64,000 nucleotides of DNA from an uncultured Planctomycetaceae bacterium (GTDB lineage Bacteria; Planctomycetota; Planctomycetia; Pirellulales; Thermoguttaceae): the NCBI GenBank assembly GCA_946408825.1, contig CAMJTU010000006.1, positions 83,869-147,868 of the forward strand. Reading direction: 5' to 3'. Positions 16,690 through 26,033 of the stretch are shown one piece after another. Positions within the stretch are counted from its first letter, which is position 1; each line of letters begins with the position of its first letter. The position numbers and the translations under genes were made by a program. The notes beneath the pieces are model-generated. The model was given only the letters and a program-made list of their open reading frames with translations. It was not told the DNA's origin and made no database searches.

Positions 16690-16965
16690 ATGACGTACGA
16701 AGTTGGATTTTGGACGACGGTTTTCGTCGGATTCTGTTCTTTTATCGCGTGCCTTATTTGCGCGAAGTTTTTCGTGCCGGATTTCGACGAAACCTCAAAA
16801 CGAAGTCAGTCAAACTTTCTCTGGTTCTTCTTCGCGCCGATGGTTTTGCCGATCGTATACCTTGTCGCGGTCGGGATAAAAGTGCAGGGAATAACTCTTC
16901 GAGAAGCCATATCGATCGCGGTCGTCGTCGTCTTTGTTCTATTGATCGCGCTCCGAAAACGATGA
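16690..16965 (+). CDS. Small membrane protein of unknown function
   Basis: 91 residues with three hydrophobic stretches (VGFWTTVFVGFCSFIACLIC, FLWFFFAPMVLPIVYLVAVG, AISIAVVVVFVLLIAL). The ATG at 16690 has GAAAGGAA seven bases upstream, a good site. It converges with the gene at 16939-17463 and overlaps its 3' end by 27 bases. Origin in the prophage remnant is inferred from position; a phage holin-like role is possible but unsupported. Confidence 0.5.
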   Translation: MTYEVGFWTTVFVGFCSFIACLICAKFFVPDFDETSKRSQSNFLWFFFAPMVLPIVYLVAVGIKVQGITLREAISIAVVVVFVLLIALRKR

Positions 16966-17463
16966 CGCGGCGTCGTTTTTCACCGCTTCAAGCGCGGACA
17001 CGATAAGAGCCGCCTTTTCTTTCGTCTTTCGCCAACTCCATTTGACAAGCGCGACAACCCCTTCGGCGACGATCACGGCGACGACAATTAGGAAACAGAG
17101 AATCATTGTCGCTCGGTATTTAATCTCGTTCCATTTTTCTTTCATTTCCGCAATTTTTCCGTCGATTCGTTTTTCGACGCGCGACATAATCGCTTCAACG
17201 GCGCCGTCTGTTAGTTTTTCGCCCAGTCTCGGACGTTCTTCTTTTTCTTCGCCGTCGCCGTCTTGTTTGCGACGCTTTGAATCTTGCCAGCGACGGTCGG
17301 AATCGTCAAAAAAACCAACGTTGTCGGAAACCTCATAAACGGGCGGACGATTCCGAAAATCGACAGTTGGTTCGATCGGCGCGAGTAAAGGCCAATCGAA
17401 CGGCGGCGTCGGCGCCGTTTGAGTCGCGTTTTTCCGAGCGTCTGAAAGCGGCTCGTCGGCCAC
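16939..17463 (-). CDS. Single-pass membrane protein with charged N-terminal half, unknown function
   Basis: 174 residues starting at GTG 17463; no ATG is available before the upstream in-frame stop. Residues 1-75 are Pro/Asp/Arg-rich. Residues about 80-115 form an amphipathic helix (AVEAIMSRVEKRIDGKIAEM), then one membrane helix (ATMILCFLIVVAVIVAEGVVAL) and a basic tail. No family recognised. It lies at the right end of the phage remnant. Confidence 0.45.
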   Translation of the reverse strand: MADEPLSDARKNATQTAPTPPFDWPLLAPIEPTVDFRNRPPVYEVSDNVGFFDDSDRRWQDSKRRKQDGDGEEKEERPRLGEKLTDGAVEAIMSRVEKRIDGKIAEMKEKWNEIKYRATMILCFLIVVAVIVAEGVVALVKWSWRKTKEKAALIVSALEAVKNDAASSFSERDQ

Positions 17464-17639
17464 GCCGTCGTTTTCTCGCGTCTCGTTTTTTAACGAGTCA
17501 AACGCGGGTTCATTTTTGGCTTAAAAAAACAAAATAGACAAAGTTTAACGATAAAAGATTATTTGTAACACTGAAAAAGCAACAACTTAGACAAGAATTT
17601 AAAAAACATCTTTCTGCGTTGTCTCGCCGAACTTTACGT

Positions 17640-17877
17640 TTCACTTATCGACTTCCTTGCACGCCATACCCTGGCCATTCCCGCATTCGTTCCCGAGGCC
17701 GTCACGTTCCGCATGCACTCTTGAGCCTTGTCACGTTTCTCCTCCAGCGCCGCGACCTTCTTATTCTCAGCGGTCAAGCGGGCGACGTCATATTGCACGT
17801 TATGAACTACGCCAAACTCGTCTGTGCAACCCCAAGCGCCTGTTCTATCTTATTCGAATCGTCGACGCCCCCTAAAA
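17640..17877 (-). pseudogene. Frameshifted remnant of a coiled-coil protein
   Basis: On the minus strand, two frames join into protein-like sequence: KLLGGVDDSNKIEQALGVAQ up to a stop, then in the next frame VARLTAENKKVAALEEKRDK followed by AQECMRNVTASG. The plus-strand reading of the same bases is Arg/Pro/Ser-rich and unlike a protein. Probably a decayed small phage gene; no start codon survives. 17464-17640 is AT-rich with nothing recognisable. Confidence 0.35.
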
Positions 17878-17883
17878 GCTTGA

Positions 17884-17917
17884 AAATAAAACGGGGCGAC
17901 GTATATCGCCGCCCCGT
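17884..17917 (-). terminator. Terminator of the oxidoreductase gene
   Basis: ACGGGGCG (17891-17898) pairs with CGCCCCGT (17910-17917). Read on the minus strand, it is followed by TTTTATTTTCA. Confidence 0.8.
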
Positions 17918-17949
17918 ACGATTCGACAATATGCGAATCACAACGTCTA

Positions 17950-18996
17950 TCATCCAAGTTTTACAGTTTGCCCCGTCTTTGCAGATTCATAGACTGCGCG
18001 GATAACCTCGACGCTTCGACGACCTTCATACCCGTCGACAAGCGGTCTACGCCCCTCCTCTATCGCCTCTAGAACGTCTTGGAATAACTTCGCGTGAGCC
18101 ATATGACCGATCGCCGCAGGATCCGCCGCGCCGCCGCCAGTAGCCGTCTGACGACTGGTCATAGCCTCCCGAATCTCGGCGTCTTCCGGCGCTGTTTCGG
18201 CAAAATCCCACTTCACGATATCTTCCTCTTCAATAACGGCAGAACCCTTATCGCCGGACGTTTCGATGCGTTTCAAATACCCCGGAAACGCGGCTGTCGT
18301 GGCTTCGAGTGTTCCAAACGCGCCGTTCTTAAAGCGTAACGCCGCAATCGCGACGTCTTCAACCTCAATATTCTCATGCGCGACCAGTCCCGTCAACGCC
18401 GTGACTTCTTCAACGTCGCCCATAAGCCAAAGTAACAAATCGACGCTATGAATAGCTTGGTTCATCAACGCGCCGCCGCCGTCAAGTTTCCATGTGCCAC
18501 GCCATGCGCCGCTATCGTAGTATTGCTGGGTGCGGAACCACTTGACAATCGCGTCCCCAAGAGTCAACTTACCAAATCGTCCCGCGTCAATCGCAGTCTT
18601 GAGACGACGGCTCGAGTCGTGGAATCGACTCGGGAAAATTGTCGCAAGCGTCACGCCAGCCTCTTCACACGTTCTGATGATCTCGTCGCAACGTTCAGTC
18701 GTAACCTCTAGCGGCTTCTCAACGACGACATGTTTGCCTGCCCGCGCTGCGGCAACCGCCGGTTCGAGATGTGCGCCTGAAGGCGCGCAGATCGTCACAA
18801 TCTGAATCTCGGGATCAGCAAGAAACTCTTTAAGTTCGGCGTATGCTTTACAACCGAACTCCTGCGCATATCGTTCCGCCGCAATCGGTAGATAGTCGTA
18901 ACAAGCGACCAACTCGGCGCCAATTTCGCGAATAGCGCGCGCATGAAAACGCGAAATCATACCGCAACCAATTACGCCAAATTTTTTAACTTTCAT
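17950..18996 (-). CDS. Gfo/Idh/MocA family oxidoreductase (cytoplasmic)
   Basis: 348 residues. The N-terminal Rossmann motif is GVIGCGMISRFHARAI, the NAD(P)-domain EKPLEV signature is present (catalytic Lys in EKP), and the C-terminal domain has GGGALMNQAIHSVDLLLWLMG with the conserved His/Asp. Such enzymes oxidise or reduce sugars and inositols with NAD(P). It has no Tat signal, unlike the paralogue at 41314-42675. It is monocistronic with its own terminator; the substrate cannot be inferred. Confidence 0.85.
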   Translation of the reverse strand: MKVKKFGVIGCGMISRFHARAIREIGAELVACYDYLPIAAERYAQEFGCKAYAELKEFLADPEIQIVTICAPSGAHLEPAVAAARAGKHVVVEKPLEVTTERCDEIIRTCEEAGVTLATIFPSRFHDSSRRLKTAIDAGRFGKLTLGDAIVKWFRTQQYYDSGAWRGTWKLDGGGALMNQAIHSVDLLLWLMGDVEEVTALTGLVAHENIEVEDVAIAALRFKNGAFGTLEATTAAFPGYLKRIETSGDKGSAVIEEEDIVKWDFAETAPEDAEIREAMTSRQTATGGGAADPAAIGHMAHAKLFQDVLEAIEEGRRPLVDGYEGRRSVEVIRAVYESAKTGQTVKLG

Positions 18997-19511
18997 CTCA
19001 ATTTCTACTTTCCTTGTTAAAAACGTCGCTTTACGGACACAGACAGAGGGGAATTTAATTCGCGAAAACCTACCTTTTCCCTAACCATTCCTCAACATCA
19101 AGACTGGCATGGGTCTTTCTCACTTGAAATGAGACGCGTCGCCTTACGGGTTCTTGTATGTTTAGCGTCTGAATCGTGCAAAAAGGTAATCGCGTTCTCC
19201 TCTCTACGCCAATCGTTATACCTAATTCTACGCTCGAATTCAAGAAAAATAAGGCGGGGCTGAAGTTCTAAGAATCGTCCAAGGGCATGAGCCGTTTTAA
19301 TTGATAAAACCGTTATTATCTGCAGACTTTTCTTTAATGAGTTATAGGCGGCGCGTCGATAGAAGGAAATAGGAAGCTCTTTGCGCATGAATTGTACGCA
19401 AAGTTGGCTTTTGTAGCGTCATTTGTTACCCCCCCGAAACGAAATCGGTAAACGCGCCCTTATTCGGGAAAGTCGGTCACGATGAATAGGTTGAAGGTTA
19501 GGAAACTCGTC
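18997..19511. other. 515-base intergenic region between divergent genes
   Basis: No convincing gene. It separates the minus-strand oxidoreductase from the plus-strand secreted orphan. The only structure seen is a perfect 7-base inverted repeat, CTTTGCG (19379-19385) and CGCAAAG (19397-19403), about 110 bases upstream of the orphan's start. No strong -35/-10 pair was found. Confidence 0.4.
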
Positions 19512-22500
19512 ATGGACGGTAAACTTCGTTATGCGGCGATCTGTTGCGTTCTTGGACTCTGCGGACTTGCAGTCGCTGCGGACGGAGGCCGTGTCGAAAA
19601 CGCGTCCGAAACAAAAAACGCCGAGTATACCCCGCTACCTCAGGAAGTGTCGCGAAAAAGTCTCGCCGATATTCTCGGATTCGATCCAGTCGAGGTTGAC
19701 GCAAGTCGTGAACGCATTAAGCCAATTCAGAAACCGATTCAAAAGCCTCGACCGCCTAAAAAACAAGACGCGGTAAGTCGTTACGAAGCGGAACTCCTCG
19801 CTGATCGTCGTGTTCCATACGGCGTCATGCGAACGCTTCGTGGCGCGCAACGAAGTCAAAACGCTCCTGCCACGCAAACGACTCAATCAAACAACGAGAA
19901 GAACGGAACAGTCGCAACAAGCGACGCCCCCAAAGGCGCGTTGTTTGTCGAAATAAACCAAGATCAGGACGGAAATCTACCTGCCGTCGTCACAGTTGAG
20001 ACTCCGCCAAACGAAGGTTCTGACGGCGGCAAATCGAACGTCGCCGGGTCAAAGAATAAAGAATCGACAAACGTCGATTACCCTCAAAGACCGGTCAATT
20101 TTAAGGACGGCGCGTTCAATTCTAACGCCTATAAGAACGACGAAGAAGTCGAGGCAGTTATATCAAAACGCGAAAATGAAACGCTCGAACTCGACGACGT
20201 TGAAGAGTTCGCTCAAGACGCTGATCCACGCGTCCGTGACGAGGAAGACGACGCGCTTGAAGAAGACGCGTTTGAACCGCCCGTCGCCGACGCCGAGGAT
20301 TCCTCCGTCGCAACTCTTCAAGACGAATGCTACGCCGCGCTCGACCCCTACGCTTCCCTTTTCATAGCCTATGAACCAACCTATGACTGGACCGAATCTA
20401 TCCTAGAATATATCGATTCGATTCTTACTTCAATCGAAGAATCGCCTGAACAAACCAGAGCGCTCGTTGACGAACTCAAACGCAAAACGCAAGAAGCGGA
20501 CGAGATTAAGGTTAAACTAGAAAAAGCGGATAAGCTTGAACGGGCAAGTCGCGATCCATGGAACGGCGGCGAACAGCCGAAACTTTGTGCGCGCTATACC
20601 CTTTCGCAAAGGCTTGAACTCGTAGAAACCTTCAAGAGCGCGCTTGAAAGACGAGTTTTCCTTTGGCGTCACGCCGCTGATTATTTCGCAGCCCGTAATC
20701 GTGGGGAACTGCGCGAATCTCAAGAACTTGCACGACCTGAGTTAGAACTGTTGCTCAAGACGACTCGCGACGTTCGTAGCTTTTTCGGCGACGACGCAAA
20801 TGGCAAAAGTTGGCGCGCAAGCTTCGACGTCGACGCGGTAGCGACCGAAATTGAGCAGGCGCTCGAGTTGCCCCCAACCCCTTCGCCAAGCGTTGCGATC
20901 CAAAGTCACGCGGGACAATCCGACTCTGTTGGGTACCTTGGAAAACTAGCGTATTCGATCCCCGCCGACTCTTATCTTGATCAAGCGCTTGAAGAAGAAA
21001 CCAAAGCGAATTCTGATATCGAAAAAGAACGTGAACGTCGTATGACGTTTCTTCAGGATCGAATCAACGCAATTGCGTATAAAATCGAAAAAACGCCGAT
21101 GACGACGGAACAACGTCGCGTTTTTCAACGTCCGGCGACTGCGACTTGGGCCAATATGATTCTCGGACTCGCCGGCGACCAGCTTAACGGAATGCCGCTA
21201 CTTATCGCGTTTGAAAGATATGAACGCATTGGCGGAGGCCACGCAGGTCGCGCGCTTCAGCAACTGGCTCTAAGAATGACGACGTCGCAATCGGAAGCGT
21301 GTCGACTCTATGGGCGTGCGATCGACGTCGTCTACGACAATCCAAATGTCAAGGCGTACGTCTCTGAAGCATTAATAAATCGTCTGCTCCCCGTCCGCGA
21401 TCCAGAATTTGAGGTTGTTCAAGAGACTGTGCTCAACAACCCCGTCGTAGGACGCCGCCGTGTCGACACTCAAGTTTCAATTCAGCTCGTTCCCGATCCC
21501 AACAGACTGCTCATGTCGCTCACAATCAACGGACGTATGAGCGCAAATACGAGTAGCGCCGTCATGAGCGCAAAACTGTACAACGAGAGCTACGCGAACT
21601 ATGTCGGACGCAAAACGCTCGAATGGCGCGATTCTGGGATCGTATACTCTCCAGCGTCTGTCAACGCTAGCTCGGCAGCGCGGCTCAACGCGGTCGAAAC
21701 GGACGTCGACTTCATGCCGATTGTCGGCGATTTAGCGCGGGGGCTCACAAGAACCCAGTATGAATCCCGTCAAGGCGAGATCGAACGCGAAACGCGCGAG
21801 AAGGTTATTCAGCAAACTCGCACACGCTTTGACAAAGAAGCCAACGAACGATTCGACGCAGTCAACGCGCGGCTTCGTACAGGCTTCTTTCGCAACATGT
21901 CAAACCTCGGACTGTCGTTGAGAACGCAACGTTCGCGGACGACAGACGACTGGCTCCTTGCGTCGCTTCGATTCGGAGCAGATTATGCGCTGGGGTGCCA
22001 AGCTACGGAACCTCCGACTTTGCCAGGCGCGTTCGCCGATATTAAAGTACATGAATCTGCGATTAATTCGTTCCTCACGCAACTCGAATTTGCCGGTAAA
22101 ACGTTCACCCCCCGCCAAGCGCTTGATTACATCGCGGATCGTTTGAACAAGCCTAATTTGAAGAAGGTGGAAATCGAGGAATCGGAATTAAGCTTTACAT
22201 TCGCGAAATCAGACCCTATTACGACACGCTTCTTTGAGGATCGTATATGCCTAGTCCTGAGGTTTTCAAATCTCTCGCTCGGTCAGAAGAGCTGGGACGA
22301 CGTCGAAACGGAAATAGCGTATCGTCCGTCCACTTCAGAAGACGGCGCTCCGACTTTTGTCCGCGACGGTTCGATTGAACTTTTCGGACCCGCAAGCGTA
22401 ATGGAACAAATTCCAATCAGAGCGGTCTTCGCGAAAATATTCCCAGCCCAGAAATCGCTCGATCTCCGTGCAGAACTCCTCAATCGCGACGAACGTTTCG

Positions 22501-22604
22501 CAGGGCTTGCGCTAGGGTTGTGTCGCGTATCAAGAGGCTGGTTCGCAATCTCCGTCGTTAAAGACGCAAACTTCCGCCAGGAGTTGGAAAAGACTTGGCT
22601 GTAG
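19512..22604 (+). CDS. Large secreted protein of unknown function
   Basis: 1,030 residues from ATG 19512. That start has AGGAA seven bases upstream and gives an ideal signal peptide (MDGKLRYAAICCVLGLCG, then AVA before ADGG); the ATG at 19482 lacks a ribosome site. Residues about 30-270 are disordered and acidic with proline segments. From about 290 it is mainly helical, with a coiled-coil stretch (ELKRKTQEADEIKVKLEKAD). The C-terminal 450 residues contain beta-rich repeats of short charged segments. No catalytic motif or known domain is visible. A cell-envelope structural protein specific to the lineage is possible. Confidence 0.6.
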   Translation: MDGKLRYAAICCVLGLCGLAVAADGGRVENASETKNAEYTPLPQEVSRKSLADILGFDPVEVDASRERIKPIQKPIQKPRPPKKQDAVSRYEAELLADRRVPYGVMRTLRGAQRSQNAPATQTTQSNNEKNGTVATSDAPKGALFVEINQDQDGNLPAVVTVETPPNEGSDGGKSNVAGSKNKESTNVDYPQRPVNFKDGAFNSNAYKNDEEVEAVISKRENETLELDDVEEFAQDADPRVRDEEDDALEEDAFEPPVADAEDSSVATLQDECYAALDPYASLFIAYEPTYDWTESILEYIDSILTSIEESPEQTRALVDELKRKTQEADEIKVKLEKADKLERASRDPWNGGEQPKLCARYTLSQRLELVETFKSALERRVFLWRHAADYFAARNRGELRESQELARPELELLLKTTRDVRSFFGDDANGKSWRASFDVDAVATEIEQALELPPTPSPSVAIQSHAGQSDSVGYLGKLAYSIPADSYLDQALEEETKANSDIEKERERRMTFLQDRINAIAYKIEKTPMTTEQRRVFQRPATATWANMILGLAGDQLNGMPLLIAFERYERIGGGHAGRALQQLALRMTTSQSEACRLYGRAIDVVYDNPNVKAYVSEALINRLLPVRDPEFEVVQETVLNNPVVGRRRVDTQVSIQLVPDPNRLLMSLTINGRMSANTSSAVMSAKLYNESYANYVGRKTLEWRDSGIVYSPASVNASSAARLNAVETDVDFMPIVGDLARGLTRTQYESRQGEIERETREKVIQQTRTRFDKEANERFDAVNARLRTGFFRNMSNLGLSLRTQRSRTTDDWLLASLRFGADYALGCQATEPPTLPGAFADIKVHESAINSFLTQLEFAGKTFTPRQALDYIADRLNKPNLKKVEIEESELSFTFAKSDPITTRFFEDRICLVLRFSNLSLGQKSWDDVETEIAYRPSTSEDGAPTFVRDGSIELFGPASVMEQIPIRAVFAKIFPAQKSLDLRAELLNRDERFAGLALGLCRVSRGWFAISVVKDANFRQELEKTWL

Positions 22605-22675
22605 TTTAGGCGGCAAGTCGCATTTGAGCGTTAAACGCCTGTTCGGCGGATTTACGACGACATGAGTCGTCCCTA

Positions 22676-23449
22676 TTACAGTCCAGAGTAGTCGAGGAAG
22701 AGATATTTGCGATCTTCAGGATTGTCAATAAAGACTTTGTGATGGTTCGTCCCCTGATAGACAAGTTCTCCTTCACGATAAACGCAAAGCGTTGTCAACG
22801 GAACAGTTTTCCAAACAAAACCGTCAAGAGGAACCGTCGCAAAAACAAGTCCGCCAGAAATCTCTTTGTAGTGCAACGAATCCCGCATATTCATATGAAC
22901 ATAAAGGTATTCGCCGTCGTAAAAGATCAGGTTGAGTTTATTGCCCTCAGAAAGTTCGGAAACAACACGATCCGTAAGCTCAAAACGTTCAAGACACGAA
23001 GGATAGCGTTCCTCTCTCGTTACGAAGGCGTTTATCGTTTCGACGACATGACATAAAACTCGCTCGCTGTCCGTTCCGCCGTCTTGGACATAAACGTAAC
23101 GTCCTAAATTCGAACCGTTGAAAATAGTTCCGTTATGAATTAGAGTCCACGTACGTTCCGACGCGTCGCGACGAGCGAACGGATGACAATTCTCATATTC
23201 AAGACTTCCGACCGTCGCAAAGCGAATGTGCGCCAAGAGAATCTTCTCGATAATCGGCGCGCGCAAACGATTCGACAGATAGCGACTCGTCGCAGAGTTC
23301 TCAGGTTCCTTCTCTAGATGAACCTCTGCTCCGTCGAACGTCGCAATTCCCCAACCGTTCGGGTGTTCCGTTCCGTGCGCGAAGAATTTGCGAAGATATT
23401 CGTTGACAGGGGTTTTCTGGTTCGAGCAAATGGCAAATAATTCGCACAT
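22676..23449 (-). CDS. Class II glutamine amidotransferase (YafJ/EgtC-like)
   Basis: 257 residues. The N-terminal nucleophile Cys2 is in MCELFAICSN. Ntn-type GATase motifs follow: FAHGTEHPNGWG, LLAHIRFATVG, ENCHPFARR, TLIHNGTIFNG and GGTDSERVLC. There is no synthase domain, so it is a free-standing amidohydrolase like YafJ or EgtC, which remove a gamma-glutamyl group. Its ATG overlaps the stop codon of the glutamate-cysteine ligase gene (TAATG), and GAGGAA lies inside that gene's end. Tight coupling suggests that it acts on a product of the gamma-glutamylcysteine made next door. It is the last gene of the six-gene operon. Confidence 0.85.
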   Translation of the reverse strand: MCELFAICSNQKTPVNEYLRKFFAHGTEHPNGWGIATFDGAEVHLEKEPENSATSRYLSNRLRAPIIEKILLAHIRFATVGSLEYENCHPFARRDASERTWTLIHNGTIFNGSNLGRYVYVQDGGTDSERVLCHVVETINAFVTREERYPSCLERFELTDRVVSELSEGNKLNLIFYDGEYLYVHMNMRDSLHYKEISGGLVFATVPLDGFVWKTVPLTTLCVYREGELVYQGTNHHKVFIDNPEDRKYLFLDYSGL

Positions 23450-24726
23450 TATAGATATTCCTCCTGCAGCTGTCGCGCCAACGCCGTTCCCTTTCTCCAG
23501 AAGCCGCCGATAAAGCGTTTATACACCTTGTAAGCATATCTATTTTCCGGAGCGAGAAACTTCGACTCCTCAAACGCAAGCGTTTCCTGAACTTCGTCAG
23601 ACGCGTCCGCAAAAAATTTCTTCATTTGCCCCACGATTATCCTACCGGCGTCGGCAATCGTATAGGCGTTGTCGTTCGGAAAAAGAATCTTTACGAGACT
23701 AACGTCGTAACGAGCGGCGTTTTTAAAATTCTGAATTGCGCGTGTCTGCGCCTTAGCGTCGAAGGGCGCGCTTGGCGTAGACGCTAGAAAAATGAGCAAT
23801 AACTGAGCAAAGAGCACGTCGCGTACGTCGAGTCCGACACGAACAAGAGGATTCAGATCGAACATCCGTAGTTCGATATGATCGATTCCGTCGCCACAAA
23901 GTCGTTCAAGATTATTAAGTCCCCGAGGTTTAAGACGAATTGGATAGTACAATTCGGTCGGAGCGACTATTAGTCCCATGTCTACATAACGTCGGATACT
24001 CGCCGCATAGGAGAGCACGTTCTTATAGTCAAGAACCGGGACAAAATGATTCCAATACCCCAAGTCGCCGCAACGAACAGACCCCATGCCGATAAAGGCG
24101 TCATGCTCTTTAAGCCCCTGAGTAAAAAACGAACCGTCCATGATTGGACTCGCAGACGTCACTGCGGCGAGAATCCAACCGTACTCGACAACCTTCTTTG
24201 CAAGTTCAAGATAGACCTGATTCTTATATGTTTGGAAATCATCCTCCTCGCAGAGTTTGAAATCCTCCTCAAGTAGCCGATCGCCAAAGGAGTAATTGAA
24301 ATGTATCCCACAGAACGCCATCTTATACTTGCCGTAATTATTCGCAAGGTAATGGCGATATGCAGTTTTAGACGCTCGCGCTCCTTCAAAAAAGGCGACG
24401 GGTACGTCGTCTTCATTCGCAATAAAAGGCGGGTTGGAAAAAGGCCAAAGATATTCGCGTTCGGGCTGAGAGGCGAGCGTTCGCTGAATACGTCCGGTAA
24501 TTTCATCAAGAGACGCAACTGCCTCGTGCGCCGTTGAAAAAACGCTCGTATTGATTTCGGTCTGATTCTCGCAAAAATCTCGTGTTATTCTCGGATCGTC
24601 TGGATCGAAAGGGTGAGGCGTCTGGGCCATACGCCCGTCGGTAGTGATTCGAAGACTTTCCTTTTCCAAGCCAATATTGCAATCAAGAAGAGTTTCTCTG
24701 ACATTGGCGTTCTCAATATGAAACAT
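23449..24726 (-). CDS. gshA: Glutamate-cysteine ligase, class I
   Basis: 425 residues. NIGLEKESLRITTDGRMAQT, FCENQTEINTSVFSTAHEA, LWPFSNPPFI and CGIHFNYSF match proteobacterial-type GshA and the N-terminal part of GshF. It ligates L-Glu gamma-carboxylate to L-Cys with ATP, giving gamma-glutamylcysteine. The start at 24726 is chosen because AAAGGGAG lies eight bases upstream; a 20-residue longer reading lacks a site. There is no fused ATP-grasp domain as in GshF; a separate ATP-grasp protein is encoded immediately upstream. No gshB-like glycine ligase is otherwise seen. Confidence 0.85.
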   Translation of the reverse strand: MFHIENANVRETLLDCNIGLEKESLRITTDGRMAQTPHPFDPDDPRITRDFCENQTEINTSVFSTAHEAVASLDEITGRIQRTLASQPEREYLWPFSNPPFIANEDDVPVAFFEGARASKTAYRHYLANNYGKYKMAFCGIHFNYSFGDRLLEEDFKLCEEDDFQTYKNQVYLELAKKVVEYGWILAAVTSASPIMDGSFFTQGLKEHDAFIGMGSVRCGDLGYWNHFVPVLDYKNVLSYAASIRRYVDMGLIVAPTELYYPIRLKPRGLNNLERLCGDGIDHIELRMFDLNPLVRVGLDVRDVLFAQLLLIFLASTPSAPFDAKAQTRAIQNFKNAARYDVSLVKILFPNDNAYTIADAGRIIVGQMKKFFADASDEVQETLAFEESKFLAPENRYAYKVYKRFIGGFWRKGTALARQLQEEYL

Positions 24727-24773
24727 TGTGCCGTCTCCCTTTGCAACCTTTTCGATTGACCGTATCTTTCGAA

Positions 24774-25994
24774 TCAGAGGCGCCACGACGTCCCGTCGGA
24801 GCGTCGCAGAATGTATTCGCTCTGCGCATTAAGTTCGTCAAGTGATTCAGAACGTAGCAAGAAGATATGACTTCCCATCGTAGCGTTAATCGATTTCGGA
24901 GGTTCTTTATCGTAAAGAAGACGATTATGAAAACGCTCGCGAATTTCGTCTACGCTATATGCGTACTGGATTTTTGCACCGCGCCCGACATGAGCGACAT
25001 AATATTTGAACGCATAATCAGGAAAGGAACGATTGTCGTTATAAACAAGACTCTCCGCCCATATTTGATAAACGTCGACGTCGTACGCATAATTCATTTT
25101 ATCGGGAATATAGCCTCCAGGCGCCCTCATATTTACCTCTAGACCGAAAAGATCGCCTTTTCGTCCGAGAGTCGGATGATTGGCGTCAAGCCTGAAGAAC
25201 TCGAAGTGGAAAAACCGAGATCTCACGCCGAACGCTTTGACAACTCTCTCGCCAATCGGAAATAAACCAGTCGCGATTACGTCCGTCGTATAACTGACGT
25301 TTTCCCCTGCGCCTTTGATCATTTCCAAGGGACTGACAGCCATAACTTGTCCCGTCGCGAAAAGTATTTCGCCCTTCGCATTTGTAATTCCGTCAAACGT
25401 CTCGACATGACCTGGCACGAATTCTTCGGCAATATACGAAACTTCTCGCTTGTCGTCCCAGAAAGAAGCAAGTTCTTCTTCAGACGTTATTTTTCGCGTG
25501 TCGGACGCGCCTACGCCAGAATCTGGCTTAATGACGATCGGATAACCGACCTGCGAAACAAACTCTTTGAGGCCCGCAAAATTCTTGGGATCCACTAGAT
25601 AAAACCGAGTAGTCTTAATGCCGGCAGACGCATAGAAAGACTTCATTTTCGACTTGAACTTAAAGTTCGTCAATTCTGCGACGCGGAATCCGTTTGAAAC
25701 GTTAAAATCGTCCCGCAAACGCGCTTCAAGTTCGAGCCAGTACTCGTTCTGACTTTCGACGTAATCGACACGCCCGTACTTCACGATATACGATGCGACT
25801 GTTCGGTAAACCGAATCGTAATTTTCAAGAGACGGAAGCCAACGGTAATCCGTAAGCGCGTCGACGACTCGGCGATCAAGTTGCTCGAACGGACAATCGC
25901 CTATTCCGAGAACGCTGACGCCAAGTCTCTTCAATCTGTCGCAAAAGAGATAAAAGTGTTCCGGAAAATTCGGAGATATAAAGATTACGTTCAT
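24774..25994 (-). CDS. ATP-grasp family carboxylate-amine ligase
   Basis: 406 residues. An N-terminal pre-ATP-grasp Rossmann domain (MNVIFISPNFPEHFYLFCDR) is followed by the ATP-grasp core: VGYPIVIKPDSGVGASDTRK (nucleotide loop), EEFVPGHVETFDG and GLEVNMRAPGG with the metal-binding Glu and Asn. It should join a carboxylate to an amine through an acyl phosphate. In this operon the likely substrate is gamma-glutamylcysteine or cysteine with an unknown partner, the place glutathione synthetase takes in other bacteria. That assignment is inference. AGGG lies nine bases before the ATG; gaps to neighbours are 47 and 39 bases. Confidence 0.75.
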   Translation of the reverse strand: MNVIFISPNFPEHFYLFCDRLKRLGVSVLGIGDCPFEQLDRRVVDALTDYRWLPSLENYDSVYRTVASYIVKYGRVDYVESQNEYWLELEARLRDDFNVSNGFRVAELTNFKFKSKMKSFYASAGIKTTRFYLVDPKNFAGLKEFVSQVGYPIVIKPDSGVGASDTRKITSEEELASFWDDKREVSYIAEEFVPGHVETFDGITNAKGEILFATGQVMAVSPLEMIKGAGENVSYTTDVIATGLFPIGERVVKAFGVRSRFFHFEFFRLDANHPTLGRKGDLFGLEVNMRAPGGYIPDKMNYAYDVDVYQIWAESLVYNDNRSFPDYAFKYYVAHVGRGAKIQYAYSVDEIRERFHNRLLYDKEPPKSINATMGSHIFLLRSESLDELNAQSEYILRRSDGTSWRL

Positions 25995-26033
25995 TCGTCG
26001 TCGCCCTGATCTGGTATTCTCTATCTAATTGTG

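Larger units (their letters stand above)
13358..17880 (+). mobile_element. Degraded prophage remnant 1, adjacent to tRNA-Ala
   Basis: The segment starts at the 3' end of tRNA-Ala. It holds a frameshifted tyrosine integrase, two tail-assembly-type genes, a truncated tape-measure gene and several small membrane or coiled-coil genes on both strands. Head, portal, terminase and lysis genes are missing, so this is a deletion remnant. Codon use is richer in GCG, CGC and GAC than in the flanking genes. The right end is set where the next chromosomal gene's terminator begins; I found no direct repeat of the tRNA end there. Confidence 0.7.

Noticed and set aside
17619..18005. A 128-residue plus-strand frame at the right end of remnant 1
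   Set aside because: Arg/Pro/Ser-rich reading; the minus strand of the same bases gives helical protein-like sequence in two adjoining frames, and the frame runs through a terminator into the oxidoreductase gene.
22620..22675. GACGAC-ATGA-GTCGTC palindrome after the amidotransferase gene as a terminator
   Set aside because: The short stem has no T-rich tail on either strand, so it was not called.
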